The position numbers and the translations under genes are program-made. The notes below the pieces were generated by a model, which was not told the DNA's origin, searched no databases, and worked only from the letters and a program-made list of their open reading frames with translations. This document shows positions 25,164-34,494 of a DNA stretch of 47,998 nt, piece by piece. Source of the stretch: an uncultured Eubacterium sp. (GTDB lineage: Bacteria; Bacillota; Clostridia; Lachnospirales; Lachnospiraceae); assembly GCA_934351445.1 (NCBI GenBank), contig CAKRIZ010000013.1, positions 1 through 47,998 of the forward strand, given 5' to 3'. How positions within the stretch are numbered: the stretch's first letter is position 1; each line of letters opens with the position of its first letter.

Positions 25164-26939
25164 ATGACACAGGAAATTTTACAGGCAATTAACGACAACA
25201 TTTTCGCAGTCTGGTTTTTAATCGGTGCCGTGCTTGTGTTCTGGATGCAGGCAGGATTTGCGATGGTAGAGGCGGGCTTCACCAGAGCCAAGAACTCCGG
25301 CAACATTATCATGAAAAATCTGATGGATTTTTGTATCGGTACTGTGATGTGGTTCCTGATCGGTGCATCGCTCATGCTTCCGGCAGCAGAAGGTAAATCT
25401 GATATTTTAGGAATTATCGGAACTCCGGGTTTTGGAGTATTTACCGATTACGGAAATTTTAGTTATTCCGGTTTTGTATTCAACCTGGTATTCTGTGCGA
25501 CAACCGCAACGATTGTATCAGGAGCGATGGCAGAGCGTACCAAGTTCCTTACCTACTGTATCTACTCTGCAGTGATCTCCGGTATTATCTATCCGGTCGA
25601 GGCACATTGGACATGGGGCGGTGGTTTCCTTGTAAATATGGGATTTCACGATTATGCCGGTTCAAACTGTATCCATATGGTCGGCGGTATCTGTGCACTG
25701 ATCGGTGCAGCAATGTTAGGACCCCGTATCGGTAAGTTCACAAAAGATAAAGCAGGCAAGATCGTTAAGGTCAATGCATTCCCCGGATGTAATCTGGTCA
25801 TCGGTGCACTCGGTGTATTTATCCTCTGGATGGGCTGGTATGGATTTAACGGTGCCGCAGCCGTTGATGTTCCGACACTTGGTTCTATCTTTTTGACAAC
25901 AACCGTAGCTCCGGCTGTGGCAACTGTGGTATGTATGGTCTTTACCTGGATCAAATATGGCAAGCCGGATGTATCCATGAGCCTGAATGCATCTCTTGCA
26001 GGACTTGTAGCGATCACCGCAGGCTGTGATGTCACAGATTGTGCAGGCGCAGCGATCATCGGTGCAGTATCCGGTGTGTTAGTAGTATTTGGCGTATGGT
26101 TCTTAGACAACGTGATTCATGTAGATGATCCCGTTGGTGCCGTAGCAGTACATATGATGAATGGTATCTGGGGAACGATTGCAGTTGGTTTATTTGCCAC
26201 AGCATCTGCACCTGGCTTTGAGCTGGCAGGCATCAAAGAAGGTCTGTTTTATGGCGGCGGATTCAGTCAGCTTGGCCTGCAGCTTGTAGGTATGTTTGTC
26301 ACAGCAGCATGGACAGTTGTTACGATTACAATTACATTTATTATTTTGAAGAAAACAGTAGGCCTGCGTGTCAGTGAGGAAGAAGAGATCGTTGGTCTGG
26401 ACGAATGCGAGCATGGTCTTCCGTCTGCATATTCAGGATTTGCAATCAGCGATATGTCTATGACGATGGATGTCAATGAAAATACAGATCTCGGAACCTC
26501 AGATTACAGACAGGCTTCTAAGGCCAAGATCGATGCAGCAGTGCCTGTGGTATCTGCAGAGACTGCAGTACCTGAGTTAAAGACTGGTATCCATAAGGTA
26601 GTCATCATTGCTAAGCTGTCTAAGTTTGACAAGTTAAAGAAGGCATTGAACGAACTCGGTGTAACCGGTATGACAGTTGTTCAGGTTATGGGCTGTGGTG
26701 TACAGAAGGGCGCCGGCGAGTATTACCGCGGAGTTGAGATGGATGCAACGTTGCTTCCGAAGATCAAGGTGGAAGTAGTTGTAGCTAAGATCCCTGTAGA
26801 AAAAGTGATCGAGACGATCAAAAAGACATTGTATACCGGCCATATCGGAGATGGAAAGATCTTTGTATATGATGTGGCAAAGGTCGTAAAGGTGCGTACC
26901 GGAGAAGAAAACTTCGAGGCTTTACAGGATGTAGAATAA
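25164..26939 (+). CDS. amtB: Ammonium channel fused to a PII regulatory domain
   Basis: The 591-residue protein joins an Amt channel (about residues 1-410, eleven helices) to a complete PII/GlnB domain (about 475-585) through an acidic linker. The Amt part has FHDYAGSNCIHMVGG with the conserved Asp and first pore His, and VHMMNGIWGT with the second. The PII part begins HKVVIIAKLSKFDKLKKAL, and its T-loop reads GVQKGAGEYYRGVEMD. The canonical uridylylated Tyr51 position is not Tyr (Met in an ungapped comparison), so control is probably by ligand binding rather than uridylylation. Separate AmtB and GlnK normally interact; here they are covalently linked. GAGGAGG precedes the ATG. Confidence 0.93.
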   Translation: MTQEILQAINDNIFAVWFLIGAVLVFWMQAGFAMVEAGFTRAKNSGNIIMKNLMDFCIGTVMWFLIGASLMLPAAEGKSDILGIIGTPGFGVFTDYGNFSYSGFVFNLVFCATTATIVSGAMAERTKFLTYCIYSAVISGIIYPVEAHWTWGGGFLVNMGFHDYAGSNCIHMVGGICALIGAAMLGPRIGKFTKDKAGKIVKVNAFPGCNLVIGALGVFILWMGWYGFNGAAAVDVPTLGSIFLTTTVAPAVATVVCMVFTWIKYGKPDVSMSLNASLAGLVAITAGCDVTDCAGAAIIGAVSGVLVVFGVWFLDNVIHVDDPVGAVAVHMMNGIWGTIAVGLFATASAPGFELAGIKEGLFYGGGFSQLGLQLVGMFVTAAWTVVTITITFIILKKTVGLRVSEEEEIVGLDECEHGLPSAYSGFAISDMSMTMDVNENTDLGTSDYRQASKAKIDAAVPVVSAETAVPELKTGIHKVVIIAKLSKFDKLKKALNELGVTGMTVVQVMGCGVQKGAGEYYRGVEMDATLLPKIKVEVVVAKIPVEKVIETIKKTLYTGHIGDGKIFVYDVAKVVKVRTGEENFEALQDVE

Positions 26940-26947
26940 AAAAACAG

Positions 26948-26976
26948 TTGACGTGGGATGCAAGAGGCGCTATGAT
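26948..26976 (+). promoter_or_regulatory. Promoter of the glycine riboswitch-AGCS unit
   Basis: TTGACG (26948-26953), 17 bases, TATGAT (26971-26976). Transcription is expected to start near 26983, right at the first aptamer. Confidence 0.75.
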
Positions 26977-26984
26977 ATTTACTG

Positions 26985-27180
26985 AGTAATTTCGAGATGA
27001 AGTTTGCAGGAAAATGACACATGTCTACCGAAGGAGTAACACTCTCAGGTGCCGTTGATACCGGTGCAACTGCAAATGGATCGACTCTCTGGAGACATCT
27101 GGATCAAGACCAGGGGCCGAAGGGGCAACGTATGTGCGATGCACATAGGAATCTCTCAGGCAACAGGACAGAGAAGATAT
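26985..27180 (+). ncRNA. Tandem glycine riboswitch
   Basis: Two aptamers follow each other. The first has CCGAAGGAGTAA then ACTCTCAGGT. The second has GGGGCCGAAGGGGCAACG, a short hairpin (TATGTGC/GCACATA), then ATCTCTCAGGC and ACAGGACAGAG. These are the conserved core strings of glycine riboswitches, and the tandem layout and the downstream amino-acid symporter agree. Bases AGAAGATAT at 27172-27180 are complementary to ATATCTTCT just before the terminator (27263-27271), giving a plausible alternative pairing. Confidence 0.92.
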
Positions 27181-27270
27181 CATAGCGTGTCTGGCAGTCT
27201 ATCGGATCAACATTACAATGATTGATGGTTATTATAAGTGATAAGCTGTTACTATATTTGCAATATCTTC

Positions 27271-27310
27271 TATCCCATGCACAGATCCTGTACATGGGAT
27301 ATTCTTTTGT
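27271..27310 (+). terminator. Expression-platform terminator of the glycine riboswitch
   Basis: TATCCCATG (27271-27279) pairs with CATGGGATA (27293-27301), followed by a T-rich tail (TTCTTTTGTT). It lies between riboswitch and gene, so glycine binding probably decides whether transcription continues. Confidence 0.85.
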
Positions 27311-27375
27311 TCATATGCTTTCCCGGAGTATCGAAATACACATAATAATAGAAGAAGAGAGGCAGGAGTTTAGGA

Positions 27376-28797
27376 ATGTGGGAAGCAATCAATGGTTTTC
27401 TGGGAGTTGTAGACAATTTTGTATGGGGTGTACCGCTGATGGTGCTCATCATGTCAGGTGGTCTGCTGCTCACGGTTCGTCTGGGACTGTTACAGGTCAG
27501 AAAACTGCCGTTGGCACTGAAATGGATGGTAAAGAATGAAGAAGGCGGCGAAGGTGAGATCAGTAGTTTCGCAGCGTTATGTACCGCGTTGAGCGCGACG
27601 ATCGGTACCGGTAATATCGTCGGTGTGGCGACGGCTGTATGTGCCGGGGGACCGGGCGCGTTGTTCTGGATGATCTTAGCAGCATTTTTAGGTATGGCTA
27701 CGAAATATTCAGAAGGTCTGCTCGCTATCAAGTACCGCGTCGTAGCGGAGGATGGACACAGCCTTGGCGGACCGTTCTACTATATCGAGCAGGGTATGGG
27801 CATAAAATGGAAGTGGCTGGCAAAGATTTTTGCGTTTTTCGGAGTCTGTGTCGGTCTGTTTGGTATCGGTACATTTAGCCAGGTAAATGGTATTGCCAGT
27901 GCAGTCAACAATTTCTTTGATCCGAACAATGCGCATTGTGTCAAGATCCTGCCGTTTTTGGGCGAATATTCATGGTCGGTAGTGATCGCTTCACTGGTGC
28001 TGGCATTCTGTGTGGCAGCCGTATTGATCGGTGGTGTGAAGCGTATTGCGAGTGTGAGCCAGATCATCGTACCGTTTATGGCGATTATTTATTTTGTATT
28101 TGCAATTATTCTGGTTCTGTGCAACATCACAGCAGTGCCGATGGCGATCAAGACGATCGTTGTGGCAGCCTTTGATCCGAAAGCAATCACCGGAGGCGTG
28201 GTCGGCAGCATGCTTGTCGCTATGCAAAAAGGTGTGGCGAGAGGTATTTTCTCCAATGAGGCTGGTCTTGGTAGTGCGCCGATCGCAGCGGCAGCTGCCC
28301 AGACAAAGGAGCCGGTACGTCAGGGACTTGTTAGTATGACAGGAACATTTATCGATACGATCGTTATCTGTACACTGACCGGACTGTCTATCGTGCTGAC
28401 CGGTGCATGGCAGGTAGAGGGCTTGGAAGGAGTCGCAGTGACGACTTATGCCTTCCAGAATGGTCTGCCTTTCCCGGCAGAAGTATCATCGTTTGTATTG
28501 ATGTTATGTCTGGTATTCTTTGCATTTACGACGATTCTTGGATGGGATTATTACAGTGAGCGCTGTCTCGAGTATCTGAGCGGTGGAAATATGAAGCATG
28601 TAAAGATCTACCGTTGGATATATATCTTTGCAGTATTTATCGGACCCTATATGACAGTCAGTGCTGTATGGACGATCGCAGATATTTTCAATGGCCTGAT
28701 GGCATTGCCGAATATGATTGCGCTGTTTGCATTGAACGGTGTCGTTGTAGCAGAGACAAAGAAGTTTTTCGAGAAGCACAATAAAATGAACAAATAA
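27376..28797 (+). CDS. AGCS-family sodium:amino-acid (glycine/alanine) symporter
   Basis: The 473-residue membrane protein matches the AGCS family: the N-terminal TVRLGLLQVRKLPLALK, the signature TALSATIGTGNIVGVATAV, and GVARGIFSNEAGLGSAPIAA. The family couples Na+ entry to uptake (rarely export) of alanine or glycine. The glycine riboswitch in its leader points to glycine as substrate. About ten to eleven helices are visible. AGGAG precedes the ATG. Confidence 0.94.
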   Translation: MWEAINGFLGVVDNFVWGVPLMVLIMSGGLLLTVRLGLLQVRKLPLALKWMVKNEEGGEGEISSFAALCTALSATIGTGNIVGVATAVCAGGPGALFWMILAAFLGMATKYSEGLLAIKYRVVAEDGHSLGGPFYYIEQGMGIKWKWLAKIFAFFGVCVGLFGIGTFSQVNGIASAVNNFFDPNNAHCVKILPFLGEYSWSVVIASLVLAFCVAAVLIGGVKRIASVSQIIVPFMAIIYFVFAIILVLCNITAVPMAIKTIVVAAFDPKAITGGVVGSMLVAMQKGVARGIFSNEAGLGSAPIAAAAAQTKEPVRQGLVSMTGTFIDTIVICTLTGLSIVLTGAWQVEGLEGVAVTTYAFQNGLPFPAEVSSFVLMLCLVFFAFTTILGWDYYSERCLEYLSGGNMKHVKIYRWIYIFAVFIGPYMTVSAVWTIADIFNGLMALPNMIALFALNGVVVAETKKFFEKHNKMNK

Positions 28798-28805
28798 TTT
28801 TGAAT

Positions 28806-28834
28806 TTGTATTTATAGTTGGATCATGCTATACT
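28806..28834 (+). promoter_or_regulatory. Candidate promoter of the nucleoside salvage operon
   Basis: TTGTAT (28806-28811), 17 bases, TATACT (28829-28834), about 130 bases before udp. The leader holds a GCGGC/GCCGC pairing possibility near 28884-28918 but no clear terminator. Confidence 0.5.
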
Positions 28835-28963
28835 TTTTACATACCTATTATAAATAACGGACGATACAGTGGCTGAGAAAAAGCGGCATTGCAGTCTGGT
28901 TAGAGCGGAGCAGGCCGCCTTGTGCTGCCTGGTTTCGTGAACACATGGTTTAGGAGGTATTGT

Positions 28964-29749
28964 ATGGTTGATTATGCAGAAGGTTCAGGAAAACAGTATC
29001 ATACACAGGTAGGAGTGGGTGATGTAGGCAGGTATGTGATCCTGCCGGGTGATCCCAAACGCTGTGAGAAAATAGCTAAATATTTTGACGATGCGCGTCT
29101 GATTGCAGACAGCCGCGAATACGTCACTTATACAGGCACCCTCGACGGGGTGCCTGTAAGTGTTACATCGACTGGTATCGGCGGCCCCTCGGCAGCGATT
29201 GCCATCGAGGAACTGTCCAAGGTTGGTGCGGATACATTTATCCGTGTCGGCACATGCGGAGGCATGCAAACACAGGTGTGTGGCGGTGATATTGTCATTG
29301 CAAACGGAGCCATCCGCATGGAGGGGACGAGCCGGGAATATGCACCGATCGAATATCCGGCAGTGCCGGATGTGACGGTCATGAATGCATTGATTCATGC
29401 TGCAAAAAAACAAAATCTGACGTATCATACCGGGGTTGTACAGTGTAAGGACTCTTTTTTCGGACAGCATGAGCCGGAGGTGATGCCGGTGAGTTATGAG
29501 CTGCAGAACAAATGGGAGGCATGGCTGCGCATGGGATGTCTCGCATCGGAGATGGAGTCTGCGGCATTGTTTATCGCGGGCAGCTTCCTGCGCGTGAGAG
29601 TCGGTTCGTGCTTTCTGGTTATCGCGAACCAGGAACGCGCAAAGCAGGGACTTCCCAATGCACAGGTACATGATACAGAGCAGGCGATCCTCACGGCGGT
29701 AGAAGCGATCCGTGAACTAATCGCGCAGGATGCGCCGGGTCGGGAATAG
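28964..29749 (+). CDS. udp: Uridine phosphorylase
   Basis: Udp cleaves uridine (and often deoxyuridine or thymidine) with phosphate to uracil and (deoxy)ribose 1-phosphate. The 261-residue protein shows the NP-I family pattern: [15 protein letters not shown], the phosphate-binding [26 protein letters not shown] and SEMESAALF. The ATG at 28964 has TAGGAGGT five to ten bases upstream. It is the first gene of a four-gene salvage operon with cdd, deoC and deoB. Confidence 0.93.
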   Translation: MVDYAEGSGKQYHTQVGVGDVGRYVILPGDPKRCEKIAKYFDDARLIADSREYVTYTGTLDGVPVSVTSTGIGGPSAAIAIEELSKVGADTFIRVGTCGGMQTQVCGGDIVIANGAIRMEGTSREYAPIEYPAVPDVTVMNALIHAAKKQNLTYHTGVVQCKDSFFGQHEPEVMPVSYELQNKWEAWLRMGCLASEMESAALFIAGSFLRVRVGSCFLVIANQERAKQGLPNAQVHDTEQAILTAVEAIRELIAQDAPGRE

Positions 29750-29796
29750 TGTCTGAACCGGAAAACGGAAATCGCATGGCAGAGGGGGCTGATAGA

Positions 29797-30228
29797 ATGA
29801 ACGATCAGGAATTAGTCGCGCGTGCACTGCATGCGCGAAAACAGGCATATACACCATATTCCCACTGGGCAGTGGGAGCCGCGCTGCTCACGGAGGACGG
29901 GACGGTCTATGAGGGCTGCAATATAGAAAATGCTGCCTACACACCGACGAACTGTGCCGAGCGGACGGCCTTTTTCAAGGCGGTCAGTGAGGGAGAGCGT
30001 GCATTCGCGGCGATCGCGATCGTCGGCGGTTATGAGAATACCGAGCCGGATCAGGTCTGCGCGCCGTGTGGCGTGTGCAGACAGGTCATGATGGAGTTCT
30101 GTGATCCGAAGCGGTTTCGCATTGTTCTAGGGACAAAGGACGGTGTTGCAGAGACTTATACGCTGGCAGAACTGTTGCCATGCGGCTTTGGACCGGAGAA
30201 TCTGAGCGCTCAGAAATCGGATGAGTAG
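29797..30228 (+). CDS. cdd: Cytidine deaminase
   Basis: Cdd converts cytidine and deoxycytidine to uridine and deoxyuridine, feeding udp upstream. The 143-residue protein has the zinc/catalytic motif [11 protein letters not shown] (Cys plus proton-shuttling Glu) and [11 protein letters not shown] with the other two zinc cysteines. ATG 29797 follows GAGGGGG; the longer frame from 29749 overlaps the udp stop and is less likely. The size is that of the short tetrameric class. Confidence 0.95.
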   Translation: MNDQELVARALHARKQAYTPYSHWAVGAALLTEDGTVYEGCNIENAAYTPTNCAERTAFFKAVSEGERAFAAIAIVGGYENTEPDQVCAPCGVCRQVMMEFCDPKRFRIVLGTKDGVAETYTLAELLPCGFGPENLSAQKSDE

Positions 30229-30251
30229 GATGTAATAAAGGAGTAAATATT

Positions 30252-30923
30252 ATGGGTAGAGATATCAAAGATATACTCGCAGTCTGCGACCATACGCTGC
30301 TGTTGCAGACGAGTACATGGGAGGAGATCAGAGGGATCTGTGATGACGCAATGAAATACCACACGGCATCGGTCTGTATCCCACCCTGCTATGTCAGGCA
30401 GGCGGCGGATTATATGCAGGGCCGTATCCCGGTCTGTACCGTGATCGGATTTCCGAACGGAAACCACACGACGGCCTGCAAAGTATTTGAAACACAGGAT
30501 GCCGTGAAAAACGGTGCGGATGAGATCGACATGGTGATCAATGTCGGTATGTTAAAGGCAAAAAATGATGACTATGTGTTAAATGAGATCCGCGCGATCA
30601 AGGCAGCATGTGAGGGCAGGATCTTAAAGGTCATCATTGAGACCTGCCTGCTGACAGACGAGGAGAAGATCAAAATGTGTGGGATCGTGACGGCATCCGG
30701 TGCGGATTTTATCAAGACTTCGACCGGATTTTCGACAGCCGGAGCCACATTTGCAGATATCGAGCTGTTTGCGCAGCATATCGGTGCGGGTGTGCGCATG
30801 AAGGCAGCCGGAGGCATCAGCAGTATCGCAGATGCGGAAAAATTCATGGAACTGGGTGCAAGCCGCCTGGGAACGAGCCGTATCGTAAAGCTCGTAAAGG
30901 AACAGGAGCATCCGCAGGGTTAG
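30252..30923 (+). CDS. deoC: Deoxyribose-phosphate aldolase
   Basis: DeoC splits 2-deoxyribose 5-phosphate into acetaldehyde and glyceraldehyde 3-phosphate. The 223-residue barrel has CDHTLL at the N-terminus, [10 protein letters not shown] with the catalytic Asp, [11 protein letters not shown] and the Schiff-base lysine in [11 protein letters not shown], then [16 protein letters not shown] precedes the ATG. It receives the product of DeoB encoded just downstream. Confidence 0.96.
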   Translation: MGRDIKDILAVCDHTLLLQTSTWEEIRGICDDAMKYHTASVCIPPCYVRQAADYMQGRIPVCTVIGFPNGNHTTACKVFETQDAVKNGADEIDMVINVGMLKAKNDDYVLNEIRAIKAACEGRILKVIIETCLLTDEEKIKMCGIVTASGADFIKTSTGFSTAGATFADIELFAQHIGAGVRMKAAGGISSIADAEKFMELGASRLGTSRIVKLVKEQEHPQG

Positions 30924-30936
30924 GAAGGTGAGCAGG

Positions 30937-32145
30937 ATGGGTAATCATAAATATAACCGTATTTTCACGATTGTACTCGATTCAGTAGGAATGGGGGCGA
31001 TGGAGGATTCACCGCGGTTTGGGGATGTCGGCGTGGATACGCTGGGACATATTTCAGAGCGGATGGCAGAGGCAGGAGAGCCGTTTGCACTGCCGAATCT
31101 GCAGAAACTCGGTCTGGGCAACCTCAAACCGATGCAGCAGGTCGCACCGGTACAGACACCGATGGGCTATTATATGCCGATGTGCGAGCGCAGCAATGGC
31201 AAGGATACGATGACCGGTCACTGGGAGATGATGGGTATTGAGACGAAAAAACCGTTTATTACATTTACAGATACCGGATTCCCACGAGAACTGATCCATG
31301 AGCTGGAGCAGCGCTGCGGCAGGCGGATCATCGGAAACAAGGCTGCCAGCGGAACAGAGATCTTAGATGAACTGGGCGAAGAAGAGATTAAGACCGGAGC
31401 GATGATCGTCTATACGTCAGCGGATTCGGTATTGCAGATCTGTGGAAATGAGGAGACGATGGGGCTGGACAATCTCTATCATTATTGTGAGATCGCCAGG
31501 GAACTGACGATGCGTGACGAGTGGCGCGTCGGGCGTGTCATTGCGCGTCCATATGTCGGCAAAAAGAAGGGCGAGTTTGTCCGCACGAGCAACCGGCATG
31601 ACTACGCACTCAAACCGACCGGAGCCACAGCACTGAACGCACTCAAGGATGCAGGATATGATGTGATATCGGTTGGCAAGATCAATGATATTTTTGTCGG
31701 GGAAGGTATCACGGAGAGCAATCACTCAGATTCCTCCGTACACGGCATGGAGCAGACGATTGAGATCGCAGCGCGTGATTTTACTGGGCTTTGTTTTGTG
31801 AATCTGGTTGATTTCGATGCGCTGTGGGGACACAGACGCAATCCGATCGGTTATGGACAGGAACTGGTGCGTTTTGATAAAAAGCTCGGCGAACTGCTGC
31901 CATTATTGCGCGGCGATGACTTATTGATCTTGACAGCAGATCACGGAAACGATCCGACATATACAGGCACAGACCATACGCGGGAGAAAGTCCCGTTTTT
32001 AGCCTATTCACCGTCGTTTGAAGGAGCGGGCGCACTGCCGCAGACGGATACGTTTGCAGTGATTGGTGCCACGATCGCGGATAATTTTGGTGTCCGCATG
32101 CCGGAGGGGACAATCGGTACATCCCTGCTGGCACAGTTAAAATAA
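30937..32145 (+). CDS. deoB: Phosphopentomutase
   Basis: DeoB converts (deoxy)ribose 1-phosphate into the 5-phosphate, linking udp to deoC. The 402-residue protein belongs to the alkaline-phosphatase-like metalloenzymes: [15 protein letters not shown] near the start, [13 protein letters not shown] with the phosphorylated Thr, and [19 protein letters not shown] with metal ligands. ATG 30937 has AGGAAGG at a proper distance, unlike the in-frame GTG at 30928. It is the last gene of the salvage operon. Confidence 0.96.
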   Translation: MGNHKYNRIFTIVLDSVGMGAMEDSPRFGDVGVDTLGHISERMAEAGEPFALPNLQKLGLGNLKPMQQVAPVQTPMGYYMPMCERSNGKDTMTGHWEMMGIETKKPFITFTDTGFPRELIHELEQRCGRRIIGNKAASGTEILDELGEEEIKTGAMIVYTSADSVLQICGNEETMGLDNLYHYCEIARELTMRDEWRVGRVIARPYVGKKKGEFVRTSNRHDYALKPTGATALNALKDAGYDVISVGKINDIFVGEGITESNHSDSSVHGMEQTIEIAARDFTGLCFVNLVDFDALWGHRRNPIGYGQELVRFDKKLGELLPLLRGDDLLILTADHGNDPTYTGTDHTREKVPFLAYSPSFEGAGALPQTDTFAVIGATIADNFGVRMPEGTIGTSLLAQLK

Positions 32146-32184
32146 AATACAGAATACAGGCAGGAAGGAATTAGAAACAGATAC

Positions 32185-32898
32185 ATGAAGCAAGAACAAG
32201 AAATACAACAGACACAGGAGCAGGCTGATCAGGCAGAAACTATGCAGACGGAACATCAGGCTGTACCGGAACAGGCAGAACACACGCAGCCGGAGGAAGA
32301 TGAAAAAAAGCCGTCTATGCTGCGGGAACTGCTCAGCTGGGTGGAGGTCATGGTGGCAGCAGTCATCATTTCTTTCTTTTTGACACGTGTGGTACTCGTT
32401 AATTCGGTGGTACCTTCCTCTTCAATGGAGACGCTGATCTCGCCGGGTGACCGGCTGTTTGGCAACCGGCTCGCTTATAAGTTTTCCGACCCGGAGCGGT
32501 TTGACGTCGTCATTTTCAAATATCCGGTAGATGAAGAAGAAAATTATATCAAGCGTATTATCGGATTGCCCGGAGAGACGGTCCGCATTGAGAATGCGAA
32601 GATCTATATCAATGATTCCGCAGAGCCGTTGAAGGAGAATTATCTGCCGGAGGAATGGGTGATCGAGAACGATGGCTATGAATTTGAAGTGCCGGACGAT
32701 TGTTATCTGATGCTCGGTGACAACCGCAACGTATCTGCAGATGCCCGTTACTGGGCAGAGGAGGCATATGACAACGGATTGGTTGATTCGGTCAAAGATG
32801 GCACACCCTATGAATATGTCAGCCGTGATAAGATACTTGGCAAGGCGATGTTTACATACTGGCCGCATTTCCGGCTGTTATCAGACTATTCCGAATAG
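32185..32898 (+). CDS. lepB: Signal peptidase I
   Basis: The enzyme removes signal peptides from exported proteins at the outer face of the membrane. The 237-residue protein has an unusually long Gln/Glu-rich cytosolic N-terminus (about 45 residues), one membrane span (VMVAAVIISFFLTRVVLV) and the catalytic domain with Ser in VPSSSMETL, Lys in NYIKRIIGLPGE and the LGDNRNVSADARYW box. One membrane anchor is the Gram-positive SipS style. Confidence 0.95.
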   Translation: MKQEQEIQQTQEQADQAETMQTEHQAVPEQAEHTQPEEDEKKPSMLRELLSWVEVMVAAVIISFFLTRVVLVNSVVPSSSMETLISPGDRLFGNRLAYKFSDPERFDVVIFKYPVDEEENYIKRIIGLPGETVRIENAKIYINDSAEPLKENYLPEEWVIENDGYEFEVPDDCYLMLGDNRNVSADARYWAEEAYDNGLVDSVKDGTPYEYVSRDKILGKAMFTYWPHFRLLSDYSE

Positions 32899-32965
32899 CT
32901 GCCGGTATGATAAAGACAAAATAGAAACACAGGAAAGCAGGTAATCGGAATGTGAGGTGATAGAA

Positions 32966-33208
32966 TTGGAAAACCACAAGGTGTATGTAAATGTAACTGC
33001 AGAGTTTACCACAGACGGCAGACTCCTTCCGAAGAGCTTTGTCTGGAAGGATGGAAGGGTATATGAGATACAGAGGGTAACTGATGTGCGAAGAGCTGCC
33101 AGCCTGAAAGCCGGTGGAGCCGGCATGCGGTACACATGTATTGTAAATGGCAGAGAGAGTCATTTGTTCTATGAGGACAATAACATGTGGTTTATGGAGA
33201 GCAAATGA
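32966..33208 (+). CDS. Conserved hypothetical small protein
   Basis: The best start is TTG at 32966, six bases after GAGGTG; GTG 32957 is the alternative. The product of about 80 residues is beta-rich: HKVYVNVTAEFTTDGRLLPK, then a DVRRAASLKAGGAGMRYTC segment and a C-terminal FYEDNNMWFMESK. Similar short proteins are common in clostridial accessory regions and next to repair genes as far as I recall, but no function is known to me. It marks the transition to the AT-rich accessory region. Confidence 0.6.
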   Translation: MENHKVYVNVTAEFTTDGRLLPKSFVWKDGRVYEIQRVTDVRRAASLKAGGAGMRYTCIVNGRESHLFYEDNNMWFMESK

Positions 33209-33543
33209 GTTATTCGTAGTGGTCAGCAGGCAGGGGATTCATGCAGACGGCACCAGCCCCGGTGTAAACGGAAAACGGCTGCATCTTTTTGAAAGCAGGA
33301 GGAAATGAACATGGCTTTTATTGTTTACACGCGTTGGAAGAATTGAGCATTCTCTTACTGACGCATACAGAACTGAATATAGTTAAGGGTTTCAGTGAGC
33401 AGTCTATACCCTGTGGCAATATAGTAGGCTCACTTTACGGATCGACTAATCAACGTTCCGTAGTAACTTGTGAAGGTGACTTCCCTTTTCCTTTTCAAGT
33501 TCCAAGGATTAATAACATTTGGAAAGAAGGTACAGGAACCTAA
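33209..33543 (+). other. Unexplained region, possible decayed gene
   Basis: A strong AGGAGG at about 33297 precedes ATGs at 33305 and 33311 that open only 13-15 codons (MNMAFIVYTRWKN, stop). A different frame from 33289 stays open for 84 codons but has no site of its own and no recognisable family. TTACGGA and TCCGTA arms near 33435-33463 could form a stem. The sequence may be a frameshifted small gene or a structured RNA. Confidence 0.25.
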
Positions 33544-33744
33544 ATGCAGGAGATTAAATTATTTTGTCGAAAGTGCAAGTGTAGTATGCATATGTCTATG
33601 TATGCTACCGGAAAAAGCGACGCAATTGTGATGAATGGAATGGTATTAAAGTGCCATAGATGTAAGAAGGCATCTGTAATGAAGAATTTTACCGAGGGCA
33701 TGGTTGTAGCCCACGCAGACAACAACAATCGGTTTTATTTATAA
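33544..33744 (+). CDS. Small zinc-ribbon-like protein
   Basis: The 66-residue protein has two CxxC pairs (FCRKC and CHRC) separated by about 26 residues, as in a zinc ribbon, and ends NNRFYL. Proteins of this size and pattern are common cargo of integrative and conjugative elements in Clostridia; the exact role is unknown. No membrane segment is visible. Confidence 0.6.
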   Translation: MQEIKLFCRKCKCSMHMSMYATGKSDAIVMNGMVLKCHRCKKASVMKNFTEGMVVAHADNNNRFYL

Positions 33745-33768
33745 ATACAACCACAACGTGTTACATCA

Positions 33769-33866
33769 GATGTGGCAAAAGCCGCATACATAAAGACAAT
33801 TAAACGAAGGCCTCATGATAAAGGAGACGTTTGCACTACGGCCGGTCTGATGCCGGCTAAATGTCA
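33769..33866 (+). ncRNA. Candidate structured leader RNA (three-way junction)
   Basis: A hairpin TGTGGC/GCCGCA (33771-33776, 33781-33786) is followed by a junction. A closing helix GACAATTA (33795-33802) with TAAATGTC (33858-33865) encloses two stems, AACG/CGTT (33803-33831) and GCCGG/CCGGC (33841-33857). A strong terminator follows at 33873-33930, and then an XRE regulator gene. That order is what a riboswitch or attenuator would have. It matches no class I know. Confidence 0.4.
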
Positions 33867-33872
33867 ATCCTA

Positions 33873-33930
33873 GGGACGCATGAGAAAGATAATCAGCTAA
33901 GTGGCTGGTCTTTCTCTTGCGTTCCTTTTT
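33873..33930 (+). terminator. Long-stem terminator before the XRE gene
   Basis: GGGACGCA (33873-33880) plus GAGAAAGA (33882-33889) pair with TCTTTCTC (33909-33916) plus TGCGTTCC (33918-33925), one internal mismatch, followed by TTTTT. It ends 50 bases before the XRE start, so it either ends a short RNA or attenuates the regulator gene. Confidence 0.85.
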
Positions 33931-33979
33931 GATGCATGGAAATCCCTCTTTTCTGGTTATCAGCCGGAAAGAGGAGAAA

Positions 33980-34321
33980 ATGAACAATATCAGATTAGCA
34001 GAAGAAACAATGGGACAGAGAATTAAGGCACAGAGAATCCTAATCGGACTTACACAGGAGCAGCTGGCAGAGGCTATGTGCGTTCCAAAGAGTACGATTT
34101 CGGCTTATGAGAATGATAAGGTGGATATAAAAAGCAGCGTGGTTGACGAATTATCAAAACACCTTCTTACTTCACCAAATTATTTGCATGGATATAAGGA
34201 AGAGCAAGAGCAGGATCCTTATGCTGTAAGTGCGGCTGCTATATTTCGGTCTATTAAGGATGAGCAGGTGAAGGCATTGTTGCTTGGACAGATACAGTTG
34301 GCAGGGAAGATGGGGATGTAA
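33980..34321 (+). CDS. XRE-family transcriptional regulator
   Basis: The 113-residue protein has a Cro/C1-type helix-turn-helix (MGQRIKAQRILIGLTQEQLA, then CVPKSTISAYENDKVDIKSS) at residues about 10-65 and a short helical tail. ATG 33980 follows AGAGGAG; the longer frame from 33917 overlaps the terminator and is rejected. Such regulators usually control their own operon or a mobile element; the target here is unknown. Confidence 0.85.
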   Translation: MNNIRLAEETMGQRIKAQRILIGLTQEQLAEAMCVPKSTISAYENDKVDIKSSVVDELSKHLLTSPNYLHGYKEEQEQDPYAVSAAAIFRSIKDEQVKALLLGQIQLAGKMGM

Positions 34322-34459
34322 GAGTTTTGCTGGATGCTGATGATTAAATGTGGAGAAGTCTGCAAAGGAATACCAAACGATGAAATGTAATAATTGTACA
34401 AATTGCACAAAAGAAATGCTGATTTGAATTGTCCGCTATTCGTTGTGAACAAAAATGGA
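34322..34459 (+). other. Gene-free stretch, possible gene remnant
   Basis: A 15-codon ORF from 34379 (MKCNNCTNCTKEMLI) with AAGGA upstream resembles the first residues of a zinc-ribbon protein but stops at once, so it looks like a remnant. No other gene or strong hairpin is seen before the promoter at 34460. Confidence 0.3.
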
Positions 34460-34488
34460 TTGACATTGTGCGAATGCAGGAATATAAT
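34460..34488 (+). promoter_or_regulatory. Promoter of the riboswitch-dynamin operon
   Basis: TTGACA (34460-34465), 17 bases, TATAAT (34483-34488) is a perfect vegetative promoter. Transcription should start near 34495, at the 5' edge of the c-di-GMP aptamer. Confidence 0.88.
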
Positions 34489-34494
34489 AATTAC

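Noticed and set aside
33289..33543. 84-codon ORF
   Set aside because: It has no ribosome site for its own frame, no recognisable family, and the strong AGGAGG serves another frame that stops at once. Kept only as an unexplained region.
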